DNA from: Papaver somniferum
Taxonomy: Eukaryota; Streptophyta; Magnoliopsida; Ranunculales; Papaveraceae
Assembly (NCBI RefSeq): GCF_003573695.1
Contig: NC_039364.1
Location: 67,600,256 to 67,664,255, forward strand
Reading direction: 5' to 3'
DNA length: 64,000 bases
Shown here: positions 53,330 through 64,000 of the stretch, piece by piece
Layout of the letters: every line of letters starts with the position of its first letter
Numbering within the stretch: the stretch's first letter is position 1
The notes under the pieces: generated by a model
Database searches by the model: none
Told to the model about the DNA's origin: nothing
Seen by the model: only the letters and a program-made list of their open reading frames with translations
Made by a program: the position numbers and the translations under genes

Positions 53330-54780
53330 ATAAAATTTCTTAAAAACCTTTTTGTTCCTTTTGTATATATTTTGCTAATCCAATATGATCTCGGCTGAAA
53401 TATGTTGGATTTTTTTTTCCTTGAATAACGGAGTTCTAATATTGCTTTCGCCGAAATCGGGTATTTTCTTTCCTTTTTCTCTACTCAACATGATCCTCTT
53501 CATATTGTTTTATAATTCTTTCCATATTTTGAAACATTGAGGACAATGTTTAGTTTAGGTTTGGGGGTGAAAAGTAGATACTTCGATAATATGCCATAAT
53601 TGAAAACAAAACTCCTTCTTCTTTTGAAAAAAATCAAAATTCAAAAAAATTGACAAATCAAAATTCAAAAAACTTGAAATTGAAAAAAAAAAAAAATCAT
53701 AAAAAATGGAGCTCATTTACCTTGAAATGTTGACTCTTGTGCAAAAATGTATTTTTATTAGGAGTCTTAGTCTAGATATTTAGGCACCCTGATTCTAGCA
53801 CAATTCACATAGTGATAAGAAATTTGCACGCGCACGATCTACCAATACATGTATGGCCTCGATCTTCAAGGTGTTTGATAGGAAGTTACGATTGCCAATC
53901 ACTTTAGAATACTGAACGAAACTTGACTAGCTTGTTCTTTGGTTGGTTGGGATAGAAGGTGGAGGTTACATTAAGAAAGACAACCATCGAATTTAACTGG
54001 GTGCATCAAAAAGGGCTACCTCTTGCAAAGTGTCATGTAATTTTTGTTTCCTTTTGTATATGTATCAAAAGTGTTTCCTTGTTCTCAAAAAAAAAAAAAA
54101 AAAAAAAAACGATGTTTATATTCAAAAAAAAAAAAAAAAAAAAGAGAAAATATCAGAAAAATACAAAAAAATCAAGTATTTATCAATTCCATCATCTCTT
54201 GTTCCAAAAATAAAAAGAGAATAGTCAATGTAAATAAGAGTCATGTAAATAGTCATTTTGTTGTTTCATTGTAATAAGCAAGGAGGGTGTATGCCATTGA
54301 TGTACAACGCGAGTAATTGTGAAATACCTCCAACTCATTCACAATTCTCGTAAAGTCCGGACAGCTAGCTAGATTTCGACCTTGGTTCTTAGCCTGAGAA
54401 ACTATCTCTTGGTGATTAGTAGTCATAACTTCAGATCTTTCTTTACACATGTGTAGATACACTTTACACTCTTATCACATGTCTTTTTTTTGTTATCAGT
54501 GCTAGGATTGTGCCTTCGATAGCTAGATTGACATCTCCATTTTGCTGTGAGCTTAAACTGTTTTGCACATGTCACATTTGACGGAATCTGAGCTTATATT
54601 TTGACCTAGAACTTTGTAGGTACGTTCTAAGCAAACCTTCACGAGACTTCAACTCGTCCACTAGGGACACTTAGTGGTTTAAAAGGCTTAGTGCATACGC
54701 TAAATGCATTCGAGAGACCAGCGACAGTGGTATAGTTAGGATTTCCTTAGTTTTGTTTTACTTGAGGACAAGTAAAATTC
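53330..54780 (+). other. 3' region of the young pol-less element
   Basis: Non-coding. It holds a second purine motif (53539-53569: GAGGACAATGTTTAG then TTTAGGTTTGGGGGTG), two long A runs (54087-54109, 23 A; 54124-54143, 20 A), and a block near 54655-54710 (ggcttagtgcatacgctaaa) shared with the minus-strand relative at 12655-12690. Lys-rich frames at 53959-54274 are read through the A runs and are not genes. Confidence 0.75.
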
Positions 54781-54795
54781 AGGTTTGGGGGTATT
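54781..54795 (+). other. Polypurine tract of the young pol-less element
   Basis: AGGTTTGGGGGTATT directly precedes the 3' LTR. The same motif in the minus-strand relative is at 12552-12567. Confidence 0.88.
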
Positions 54796-56604
54796 TGATG
54801 AGTGCCAAATATTGTATATATTTATCCCTTTTTGTTGGCATTTTAACTCATCTTTTGTGCATTAATTCTACATTTTATCCCATATTCTGTATTTTCATTG
54901 TTTTCAAGAATAAATATTTTTATTAATTAATTTTGCATTTTTAGGTAATAAATAAAGTTCGAATGAGTCGCGGAGCGAAAAGAGCAGAAAAGTAGTGAAA
55001 AGCCGGGAGAAATTACGCAAGGAAGCCGCGAAGAATGGTGCGCACAACCTCATTTTCTACACACAAAAGCGCCTCCGTTCTCAGCCATCAGATCAGTTCT
55101 CAGAAGCATCCGACGGTCGCTCCTTCATAGAGCATAAAATCTGAAGTCTCTGCCAAGCACCACAGCGCTGAAATTCCAAGCCTTCAGATCAGATGGTAGT
55201 TGAATCCAACGGTCGCTCCCTTGCTGTTCATCAACGTTTGATATCTCCGCCTTACACTACAGCACCTAACTCCATCTTGAGCCGTCAGTTTCGTTGTATT
55301 TTTGCATCCAACGGTCGCTCGATCGATCTGTCTCAATTTCTCCGTTAGATCCGTTTCAGAAGTTATCATCCTACGCCTTTCATCACCGAACATCAAGGTT
55401 CGATGATCCCGCTCAACACTCAAACACCTAAGTCTATATCCCACAAACCAAACAACCCCTAGCCAGAACCTAATCGAGCTCACCCCGTCTGCAACCACCA
55501 TACCCTGCCTCACCACCATCACCACCACCTTCTTCCCTGTCGTCACCAACCCTCCTGCAACAGCCACCAAACCACCACCATACCACTCTGTACAACATCA
55601 CCCCATCTCCCTAGAACCTAATTGTTCCACCTAACCCCCAACTGTATCTCACTGACCTAGATTAGGGTTTGTTGGAACAACTAGGTTTAGGGCATGAGAA
55701 GCACGGAGAGGAGCAGGAGGCGAAGTACAAGCATGGGTCGAAGTGAGGGAGCGATTATCAGAGAAATTAGGTAAAAAAATTGTGTAACCCTAATTTTACT
55801 GTTTTAGGGGATTTTTTGGGGAAGAACATATGGAACCCTAATTCATATTTTTGGGTATAAATAGAAGGGGTGTTGTATGTGTAGTGGGTGTTCTTGGGTT
55901 AGCCAAGTTAACCCCCAATTTGGGTCTGAGTAGGTTTAATTTTAATTTTAATTTCAGTTTCAATTTCTATTTCAATTTCAAATTACTCTTTCTGTTTACT
56001 ATGTTTTAAATCATCACTACCATGTTTTAGTTCATCACTAGGAAGTAGATGAAGCCTCTATGCCACAGTGAAGTAAATGATCAGTTTTGTTCTTGATGAG
56101 CTTGAATTAGAACCATGGAGAATTGATTACTCAGTGATGATAGTAACCTGTGATTGGTGGTGCTGTAAGAAGACCACCAATGCTAGGGGTGAACAGGATT
56201 AACTAGGTGAGCAATTTTCTTTAGATATAGGATAGTTAGTCAATTAGTGACCAAGTCCATCTGTGATTGATGGTGCTGTAAGAAGACCATCAATGCTAGG
56301 GGTGCATTAGTGAACTAAGTGAATAGCTTATCCTAGATGAAAACCCAGAACACAAGGCAGGCCTGAACCTTCACCTTGTTTACTAAGGCCAAGAGCAAGA
56401 CTTGCACTGGACATGATATAGCTGAGGATTTAGGTGGATTCAATATCCTAGTTTTCCCCAATTCCCTGTTTAGGTAGATTTTACTTAGAAAACAACCCTA
56501 GCTCCCTCCAAGTCCCTGTGGACAAACCTTTTCTTCCCATCACTAGCTACAACTGACCCTGTGCACTTGCAGGTCAATTTGTAGGTTCTTTCAAAACCTC
56601 ACCA
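54796..56604 (+). repeat. 3' LTR of the young pol-less element
   Basis: 1809 bp, nearly identical to the 5' LTR. Differences seen: one A lost near 55138, a short change near 55320 (ctcgatcgatctg against ctcacgatctg), and single substitutions near 55370, 55485 and 55533. TATAAATAG lies at 55856-55864. Confidence 0.95.
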
Positions 56605-56753
56605 ACAGTTCAGGTACATGCTAGGTTGACCATGTATTATAATCAGGTACAAGGATCTTTTCTATTGATTTATACTTCATGATTTACAAGGGATTGTCCA
56701 TACAGGTTCTCAAATGAAAAAGTTGGTGGTATACTAGGTACCCTCTCCTTTCA

Positions 56754-59613
56754 TGAAAGATTAACTTCTCAGAATCGATACTGATCATGGAATCTGACAT
56801 GCTTTGCAAGAACGTCTACCACATTATTACAAGGCCTAACTACATGGTTGCATTTCAAACCACTAACATCTTCAAGCAACCTAATAATATCTGCAAGAAG
56901 ACTCTGATTATCCAACTTACCCAACTCAAAATTTGAAACCATAGTTTCAATGAGATTTGTAATCTCCTTCTAACATAACATTCATATAACCTTTATTACT
57001 TGCGTTGTCAGAGCTTTAACATGCTCATGATATCTAGGTTTAGAAAAAATTTATGATGGCCTTCAACTTATTACTTGCATCATGTTCATACCCTGAGATT
57101 TTAGTATTATAATCAAAAGTCTCATCAAAATTCAGTTTAATCCAATTATATTGTGGAACAGTCCACTTCTACTCAGTTTGCCTTCATTCTTCAGAATATC
57201 GTGCTTAGTGTAATAAGTTTTGATGCAATTAATCAAAGAGTTTGGGTTGGTATTTTGATTTTCAAATACTTTAAGGCATATGTACATGTTTCCAGACTTG
57301 TCACATGTTCACAGATGCAATCAAAACAAAGTTAATATTTGTAAAGGATATGGTGTTTATCCATTTATATAGAGAGTTAACTTGTTTTTGAGAATGCAAG
57401 GCTTTTGGGAGAAGAGTAAACCATATATATTTAGCAAGATTACATTTACTAGGATATGATATCAGTTTCCACTCGATTACCACAGCAGGGATATGCGTAA
57501 TCTTGCAGGTTGATATGTCTTATGTTTCCTGTTTGAAGAATTCCATTTAGACAGGTCCAGAAAATATATTTACATTGTAAGGCAGATTTAGATGCCATAT
57601 CTTGAACCAGAATTTTTGGTCTTCATTACTTGGAATTTGTTGAGAAGATATTCGAGTTAGAACCTTGTAAGTAGATTGAACTGTAAATTTTCTATATCTT
57701 GTAATATTCAAATGTATCATATCAGTACCTTCATTATTGAGCCAGATGTCCTTAATATAATCTTGTTCCCGTTGATTGAAATTATTTGAATTTCGTTTTC
57801 GTCTCGTTGTTGTAATAAGTTTGTTAACTTTATCATTGTTATTCACATTGGCTGCGTAGTTACTCAGCTAATCGGGAATTGAGTTTTTAACCCACTTGTC
57901 TTCCAAATATTCACATTAAGGATACCTTTTGTACTCCAAATGTGATATTTTTTTCACTATTTGAAGATCCTACCAAATACTTCTCCAAATCTACGTGTCG
58001 TTCAGATTGATGTCGTCACAAAGTGGGTCTTTGTTTTTGAATTATTTAGATTGAAGAATCTTCACCCACAGAGGATTTGTTTAACTGATTATTTCCCGAG
58101 CTAGTTTGGCTAGTAAGGAATCATTAAATTTACTGGTGTTATTAAAACCAAGACCTCTATATGTTATTGGTTTACACGGTGATTTCGATGACTTCAACAC
58201 CAATTTTTTTCCTTTATTTTTACTCCACTAACTTTTTTTTTTTTTAGTTTTGTCTATTCTCTTTATGATACATTTAGGTATTTTAAAATAATCCATATTA
58301 CATAATGCCTAAAATTGATTAAATCTGAGTAGCTTTGCCAGCCCGATTAACCAAAATGTTCTTAACAATTGGTTGGGGAAACTCTAACTTTTGTTTCTCC
58401 CCAGAAAGAGGTAACTCTAAGTATTTTTCATCCAGACATATATGTTTACAAATGAACACACTGGATTTACTTAAGTTTATAACTTTTCTGAGGATGATCT
58501 CAAATCGTGGATGATTTGAAGGAGCATGCGTACTAGCTTTGATGCCTTTATGGAAAATTTATGCTTTGTATAACATTCTTGAAAACCCTTCCATGCATAG
58601 AACGAATGAGTATGGAGAAATGGGATCTCCTTATCTGATCCCTCTAGCGGGGTTGAAAGAAGAACAATGTGATCCATTAAGAAAAAGAACAATTGAAGTT
58701 GTCCTTATGCATTTCTCTACCAATCTTACCCACTTGTCAGATTAACGAAAAAATTCAAGATATCAATAAGGAAATACTATCCAATTTTATCAAAATTTTT
58801 TAATATATCAAAATTAATATCTATATCACTCTTTTTGCTCTTATGCTTCTTCATTTGGTCAACGGTTTCCTGAGTTATGGTTGTGTTGTCACTTATGTTA
58901 CTGTTTGACACATATGCTGCATGTAAGGAGAAATGGTTTTTTTAAAGGAATGCTCAGTCTGTTGGTCGTCAGTTTTGATATGATTTTGTACTTTATATTG
59001 CAAAGGCTTGTGGGTTTGATGTCATAAGGAAATTGAAGGCATTCTGTCTTGGGTATAAGTGTTTGGTAAGTAAAATTCATCTATTTCAACAAAAAACCAT
59101 TTCTAAAGAAATTTTGAACCATTAGGATAAGATTATTATGTACTATATCCCAACACTTTTAATATAAACCTGGTTGCAATCCTTATGGACCAGGAGCAGC
59201 CCGAGAGTTGATCTGAAATGCCATTTGTTTGATTTCATCTTCATCTAAAATTTTGGTGAGGTAATAGTTATCTTCGTCGGAAATAGAAGGTGAAGTAAGT
59301 TGTAGGGGACCAATGTATCTCAGAGGTATACCAGAAGTATTGATTTTCTTGAAGTGTTAAGTAAGATTATTTTCTATTGCAGGTATGTTAGAATGCCAAA
59401 TTCCATATTCATTTTTGATAAAATCAATATTATTTTTCCTCTTGTATAGTTTACTCTAGAATGAAAGTATTTGAAGTTTTTGTCATCTTTTCTAGGCAGA
59501 CTTTCTCTAGAATTCTGGTATCTGACCATCTTGAAGAAGATCAGAACTCCTGATGCCCCCAAAAATTTTTCGTTCAATGTCCTTGTTATATTGATTAACA
59601 TCTCCATCGGCAT
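56754..59613 (-). pseudogene. LINE ORF2: reverse transcriptase, zf-RVT, RNase H
   Basis: Recognisable parts on the minus strand, in order: YFHSRVNYTRGK (about 59480); IKPTSLCNIKYKIISKLTTN (58950-59010, the RPIsLCN-type motif); GDPISPYSFVLCMEGFSR (about 58575-58630, the GxPQGdplSPylF motif); FTVQSTYKVL with FWFKIWHLNLPYNVNIF (57550-57700, zf-RVT domain); and VRPCNNVVDVLAKHVR (about 56790-56840, end of the RNase H domain). Stops and frameshifts lie between them, and I did not find an intact FADD box. The plus-strand frame 58539-58745 is a shadow. Confidence 0.8.
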
Positions 59614-59675
59614 TGTAGTTCCAACCCTTCATAGATTATTTTGATAATTTCAGTTTAAAAACTACCGAACACGGC

Positions 59676-62057
59676 TAAAAAGGAGAGGGTACCAAGTACA
59701 CCACCAAATTTTTCGTTCGGGAACCTATATGGATAAAACCTAATACAATTGCAAGTAAACCAACTTAATAATCCTTGACAATATATATGTAGAATTTGTA
59801 TCTCTATCTCTTCCCAAACAGAAAAACTAGAAAATAGAGTCTGTGAACCTAATTGTTAAGAAGAGTACTTGCACGATCCAAAAAATTGATATCCAAGATC
59901 AACTTAGTCGTATCCAAATAATCCAATCGGAATTCTGTCAAGTATGAAACTTGTTATCATCTTTCAAGATACAAATTTTACCAGAACCAGTCTCGCAATC
60001 GATCACAATTAATATGGACTTGTGTACTAAGATTGAATACGTACTACTTGTGTAAATTCTATGATAAAGATAAACAATGTAATGCGGAAAATAAAAAATA
60101 CAAGACACCAGAAGTTTTGTTAACAAGGAAATCGTGTTATCAGAAAAACCCCGGACCTCGCCCAGATTTGAACACCAAACTGTAATAAGCCGCTACAGAC
60201 ACTAGCCTACTATCATACTTCGAACTGGAATGTAGTTGAGACCGAATTCATCCTCTAATCGATTCAGTTGCAGTCGCGCTCCTTACGTCTCTTGAACCTC
60301 ACAAGACTCTACACAATTGACTCTCTTAGTTGACATCCTTTACAACCTAAGAGTTGTTTCAACTTAAGTGAAGACTTTTGATACTGATCTCCCTCTAACA
60401 GATAAGCCTATTTAATTTTCCTTTAGATCAAAGATCAAGGCTTGGAAATCTGTTTGTAATAGACAAGGCCAGCAAACTTCATAATCTGGAATACTTACAC
60501 TCGGTTAGTTGAGAAGCTTGGATCTTTAACCACCTCTCAAGAACAATCTTGAAATAATCAACTAAGAGAAGTTTTCAAATATATATCTTGAGGAATCACA
60601 AAGTCTGAGACAAAAAGAACTATGTGATTTCTATCTATCTTTCCTGAAAGAGATTACGGAAACCTCGATAACAGAAAAAACGAGATCGGGATTCACGAAC
60701 TATCAAGGTAAAGATACTCGGACCTGGATTCACGAATCTCCAGGTGAAGTCTTTAACTCATAAACCTAGTTATATTTATCAGAGGATACCTAGGTCAATA
60801 GTGGACGACTCTAGCTATCAACTAGGACACTAAATGTTTGGGATTGAATTTTCCAGTTGAAAGAACATTTCTGTTCATAGATGTTCAAAATTGAGGGTTG
60901 TTTAGAATTCAAGCTAAGATAAATTGTGACTCAAGTAAACACTTTCTTTGTTTAGATGAAACTCTGATTAGGTTTTCAAGTAAGCATTGAGAATTAGTCT
61001 TGAAATCACATAAAAGAATATGTAAAGTGTCCCGGTTACAGAACCTGTATAATGACCGTTTTTTGGCAATATGCCTTAACTAAAGCAATTTGATGTTCAT
61101 TTCAACACTTAAGAATTTAATCGTGATCCACATACACAAGTGTTTTAGTTATCAATGATGTTTTAGAGGTATCTATGAGAGTCAAAGCAATGCTAAACAT
61201 ATTTAAAATATAAGTCTTTGAGCATCTGCTAAAGTTTATTGGGACCGTTGGTGAAACGGTTAGTGATCCATAAGGCATAGTTCATGAGTTAGTGTGCTAC
61301 GGTTCCTGAACTGGTTTCACCAATCCTATTCGGCTCGTGAATTCAGATGGACACAGTTCATGAATTCGGTCCTCCAACTTTTAGCCTTTTTCACCAATAT
61401 AGAAAATTCAAATCACCATGGTTCGTGAATTATCCCTTTCTAAACTTGTTGTTTGCGAACTAGTTTTCCAACCTTCCTGTATTCCAAAAACTCAGATATC
61501 TGCTTTGCTAGATGGTTCGCCAATCTACACTGAGTCGAAATATCAGAAGTTTTGAATTTCTCTCTTTGATGTTTGAAACATTCCCAAATGATGAAAATCA
61601 TTTCTTAGGAAATTTTCAATTGACCCACAAAATTAGTTCTTGAACAATAAATTGTTTCGAACTAATATAGTTTACGACCTTTGGACATCCAGTGCTTGAA
61701 TCATAATTCGAGATGTTTAACAAAACAAGCTTGACTTGACTTGACTTGATTATTTATTTTTTTTTGCAATAAAACTACTATAAGTCATACAACATAGTCT
61801 CACATAGATAAAATGGTGATGCATGTGAGTAAATAGAATGGTACAGTCTTCACATACCTTGTTGATGAAGTTCTCCAAATATCTTCATCGATCTTCAGTC
61901 TTCGAGGATGATGTCTGATACTCAACTACCAACTTTTATACCTACTCCGAGACTTGACTTATTAGACTAGAAATCAAGATATAGTCTTGATCAACTAACA
62001 TTAACAACAAGCTTGAGATAGCAAAACTTATGGGTTCAACCGAACAGTGCTCTAATA
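59676..62057 (-). mobile_element. Copia-type LTR, minus orientation (solo or truncated)
   Basis: The left end (59676) is TAAAAAGGAGAGGGTACC, decayed from TG. The right end GAACAGTGCTCTAATA reads TATTAGAGCACTGTTC on the minus strand, as in Copia LTRs beginning TGTTAGAGC. It shares blocks with the LTR at 47206 (opposite strand) and with 62211-64000 (gcggaaaataaa, gttttgttaacaaggaaa, ccagattt). No primer-binding site on the left and no polypurine tract on the right were seen. No clear target duplication. Confidence 0.75.
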
Positions 62058-62210
62058 ATGTTGATTATATAATAATCCACGGGATAGATTTATATCCCTA
62101 CCAATCCTGGAAATTCACCAAAGCATTTGATTGAATATAACCGGCAAGTTATGTTTTTTGACCATGCCAATTCAGGCTACACAAAATTCATTAAAAAAAT
62201 TAAAAGGTTA
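62058..62210. other. Short spacer between two LTRs
   Basis: About 150 bp without recognised content. Confidence 0.5.
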
Positions 62211-64000
62211 TTAAAAAAGTGGGGGTACAACAACCTCACCCAATAATTCGCTTAGCAATCTGTATGGACTAACTCCAATATACTTTTAAGAGAATCAACT
62301 AGATAGTCAGACTCAATCTTAATAAAAACTATATCAAGGAGTTATATCTCAATTTCTCGATTCAATACTTACTCAAGAAAATAGAAATCTACGAGTCTAA
62401 TTGAATACAAAAGAAATTAACTTGAACGGTACCAAAGACCAATGTTCAAGGATCAATCAATTTCAATCAACAACCAAAGGTAGGATTTACCAATTGATCG
62501 ATTCAATGCACAACCTGTGATATTTCAATTATAAAAAAATATAATGCGGAAAAGAAATAACACAGACACCAGAAGTTTTGTTAACAAGGAAACCGCAGAT
62601 GCAGAAAAACCTCGGGACCTAGTCCAGATTAAACACATACTATATTAAGCCACTACAGACACTAGCATACTACAAACTAACTTCGGTCTGGACTGTAGTT
62701 GAACCCCAATCAATCTCACACTGATCCAAGGTACAGTTGCGCTCCTTACGTCTCTGATCCCTGTAGGATACTACGCACTTGATTCCCTTAGCTGATCTCA
62801 CCCACAACTAAGAGTTGCTACGACCCAAAGTCGAAGACTTTAATAGACAAATATGTATCACACAAAAAAGTTTACATGAATAGATAAATCTGTCTCCCAC
62901 AGTAATACCTATGAGTTTTGTTCCGTCTTTTGATAAATAAAGGTGAACAGGAACCAATTGATATACCGGACTTATGTTCCCGAAGAACAACCTAGAAATA
63001 TCAATCACCTCACAACAATCTTAATCAACTAGCGAAACAAGATATTTTGGAGAAATTAATCTCAAGCCAATCTTATGATTGTACTCAAATACGATAGAAA
63101 CAACAAGATCAGATCACACAACTACAGAGAAAATAGTTGGGTCTGGCTTCACAATCCCAATGAAGTCTTCAAGTCGTTAACCTACAGGGTCTCGGTAGAA
63201 ACCTAAGGTTAAAGGAGAATCGACTCTAACTTATACAACTAGTATCACACAGGAGGTGTGGGGATTAGGTTTCCCAGTTGCTAGAGTTCTTCTTTATATA
63301 GTCTCCAAATCAGGGTTTGCAATCTAAGTTACCTTGGTAACAAAGCATTCAATATTCATTTTTAGATGAAAACTTGATTAGATTCAAGTTAATATCTTTC
63401 AACCGTTAGATCGAACTTAGCTTGTTATACACAAATGAAATGCACATTCATTTAGGTTTGTGTAATCGTACCTAAACGTGTACAAATAGTTGGTTCAAAA
63501 ATAGTTAACCAAATGGTTAGCCATATGAGCACTTTCATATCAACCTTATTCATCTTCACCGTAACTAGTTCAAATGACTCAAAAGAACTAGTTAGAGAGT
63601 TGCTCGATTGCTTAGATCTCACAGAAGTATGTAAGACACAATAGAAGCAAAAATGATTTTGATTCACTCGAATCGATTCATGAACATTATAGCCACGGTT
63701 TGCAAATATGCATTCTTTAGTTTATATATATCTTAGTTCACGAATAAACCGTTTTTAGAAAATAACCCACTCAAGTATGCATACCGGTACGCATACTTAA
63801 GTATCCGGTTTGAGTTTGTTTTCAGTTCACAAACTCCAGCAGAAATTCACGGGATGTGAACTTCCGGCAGTACGCGTACGGGTATGCAGACTTAGCTTCC
63901 GGACATCCTGAACCAGTAAAGTACGCATACTTTAGTTCAGGAATTTTGGACTTACACAAGTATGAATTCACATACAATGTTTATATCCATTCAAGGTTAT
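62211..64000 (-). mobile_element. Copia-type LTR, minus orientation, cut by the window edge
   Basis: From about 62211 (gtgggggtac) the sequence follows the same order as the LTR at 59676 (gcggaaaagaaataac, ttttgttaacaaggaaaccg, cctcgggacctagtccag, gccactacagacactagca). It continues to the right edge with a repeat-rich part (gtacgcatac motifs at 63770-63930). The exact left boundary is uncertain. The small frames at 62808-63008 and 63452-63667 are not supported as genes. Confidence 0.7.

Larger units (their letters stand above)
49086..56604 (+). mobile_element. Young pol-less LTR retrotransposon (plus strand)
   Basis: The perfect duplication ACAGT stands at 49081-49085 and 56605-56609. LTRs lie at 49086-50893 and 54796-56604 (TGATGAGTGCC...CTCACCA). 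An 18-base primer-binding site matches tRNA-Asp, a polypurine tract abuts the right LTR, and one intact ORF (51773-53329) lies between. No protease, reverse transcriptase or integrase is present. The LTRs differ at only about five places by eye, so the insertion is recent. It splits the solo LTR at 47206-56753. Confidence 0.95.
47206..56753 (+). mobile_element. Solo Copia-type LTR, itself split by a pol-less element
   Basis: It starts TGTTAGAGCATCGC and, after the insertion at 49086-56604, ends GGTACCCTCTCCTTTCA at 56753. The last 110 bp match the minus strand of the LTR at 59676-62057 (for example gttggtggta and ggtaccctctcc), so the two LTRs belong to related families in opposite orientation. 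Flanks are TGGAG and TGAAA, not a convincing duplication. No internal region was seen. Excluding the insert, the LTR is about 2.0 kb. Confidence 0.8.
47104..59640 (-). mobile_element. Second LINE (L1-type), split by a Copia LTR
   Basis: Minus-strand coding remnants run from about 59613 (ORF2 middle) through the reverse transcriptase (58480-59080), a zf-RVT region (57547-57846) and an RNase H-like end (56760-56950). After the inserted LTR (47206-56753) the ORF2 tail continues as INVFLYEDSNLV and stop near 47155-47205, then an A/T-rich 3' end near 47104. Several frames are broken. Its 5' end is not recognisable and abuts the LTR at 59676. Confidence 0.8.

Noticed and set aside
53959..54274. Three overlapping Lys-rich frames
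   Set aside because: They are produced by reading through two poly-A runs in the 3' non-coding region of the retroelement.
58539..58745. A plus-strand 68-codon frame
   Set aside because: Antisense to the LINE reverse transcriptase motif GDPISPYSFVLCMEGFSR.

Overview
The window is plant nuclear DNA. Two ordinary plant genes sit side by side near the middle (30.8-38.2 kb), and almost everything else is transposable elements stacked inside one another. The low GC content, a nine-exon gene with GT-AG introns, a PLS-type PPR gene and plant-type LINE, Copia, Gypsy, CACTA, hAT and Stowaway elements all fit a eudicot. A poppy relative (Ranunculales, perhaps Papaver) is my guess from the general look; no search was possible.

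Left arm (1-28.9 kb). A minus-strand LINE (ORF2 endonuclease and reverse transcriptase) runs off the left edge. Next is a CACTA (En/Spm) element whose TNP2-type transposase remnant lies at 3331-5494 and whose only recognisable terminus is at 28909. Its 5' half has been split by two insertions. One is a solo Copia LTR (5622-8438, duplication CAAAA). The other is a whole minus-strand, gag-only Copia-like element (8715-27267). That element was itself hit three times: by a hAT-type MITE (8733-9089, duplication AGGGTACC), by a pol-less LTR retrotransposon (11038-18212, duplication GTACT), and by a solo LTR of a related family inside its gag (22535-24080, duplication TAGGT).

Gene island (29-38.2 kb). 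A possible tRNA-derived SINE and a TIR element carrying a ~41-bp minisatellite lie just upstream of an intronless PPR gene of the E+ class (30841-33348, resembling Arabidopsis At3g22150/AEF1). About 800 bp further on, in the same direction, is a nine-exon gene (34150-38186) with a BZR1-type DNA-binding domain fused to a beta-amylase domain. This is the BAM7/BAM8 class of nuclear transcription regulators; one of the two catalytic glutamates is not preserved.

Right arm (38.9-64 kb). A degenerate minus-strand Ty3/Gypsy chromovirus (38973-44108) is followed by a LINE RNase H remnant, a degenerate AT-rich repeat and a Stowaway MITE (46322-46583). A second minus-strand LINE (about 47.1-59.6 kb) is split by a solo Copia LTR (47206-56753), which is split in turn by a very young pol-less LTR retrotransposon (49086-56604, duplication ACAGT, nearly identical LTRs). 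Two more Copia-type LTRs follow, the last running off the right edge.

The most unusual content is the two pol-less LTR retrotransposons (11038-18212 and 49086-56604). Each carries one long acidic ORF of about 520 codons with a related C-terminal part. Both have an internal polypurine-like motif, a shared 3' block and a TGGCGCCG primer-binding site. They look like non-autonomous members of one lineage that keeps a Gag-like or unknown protein.
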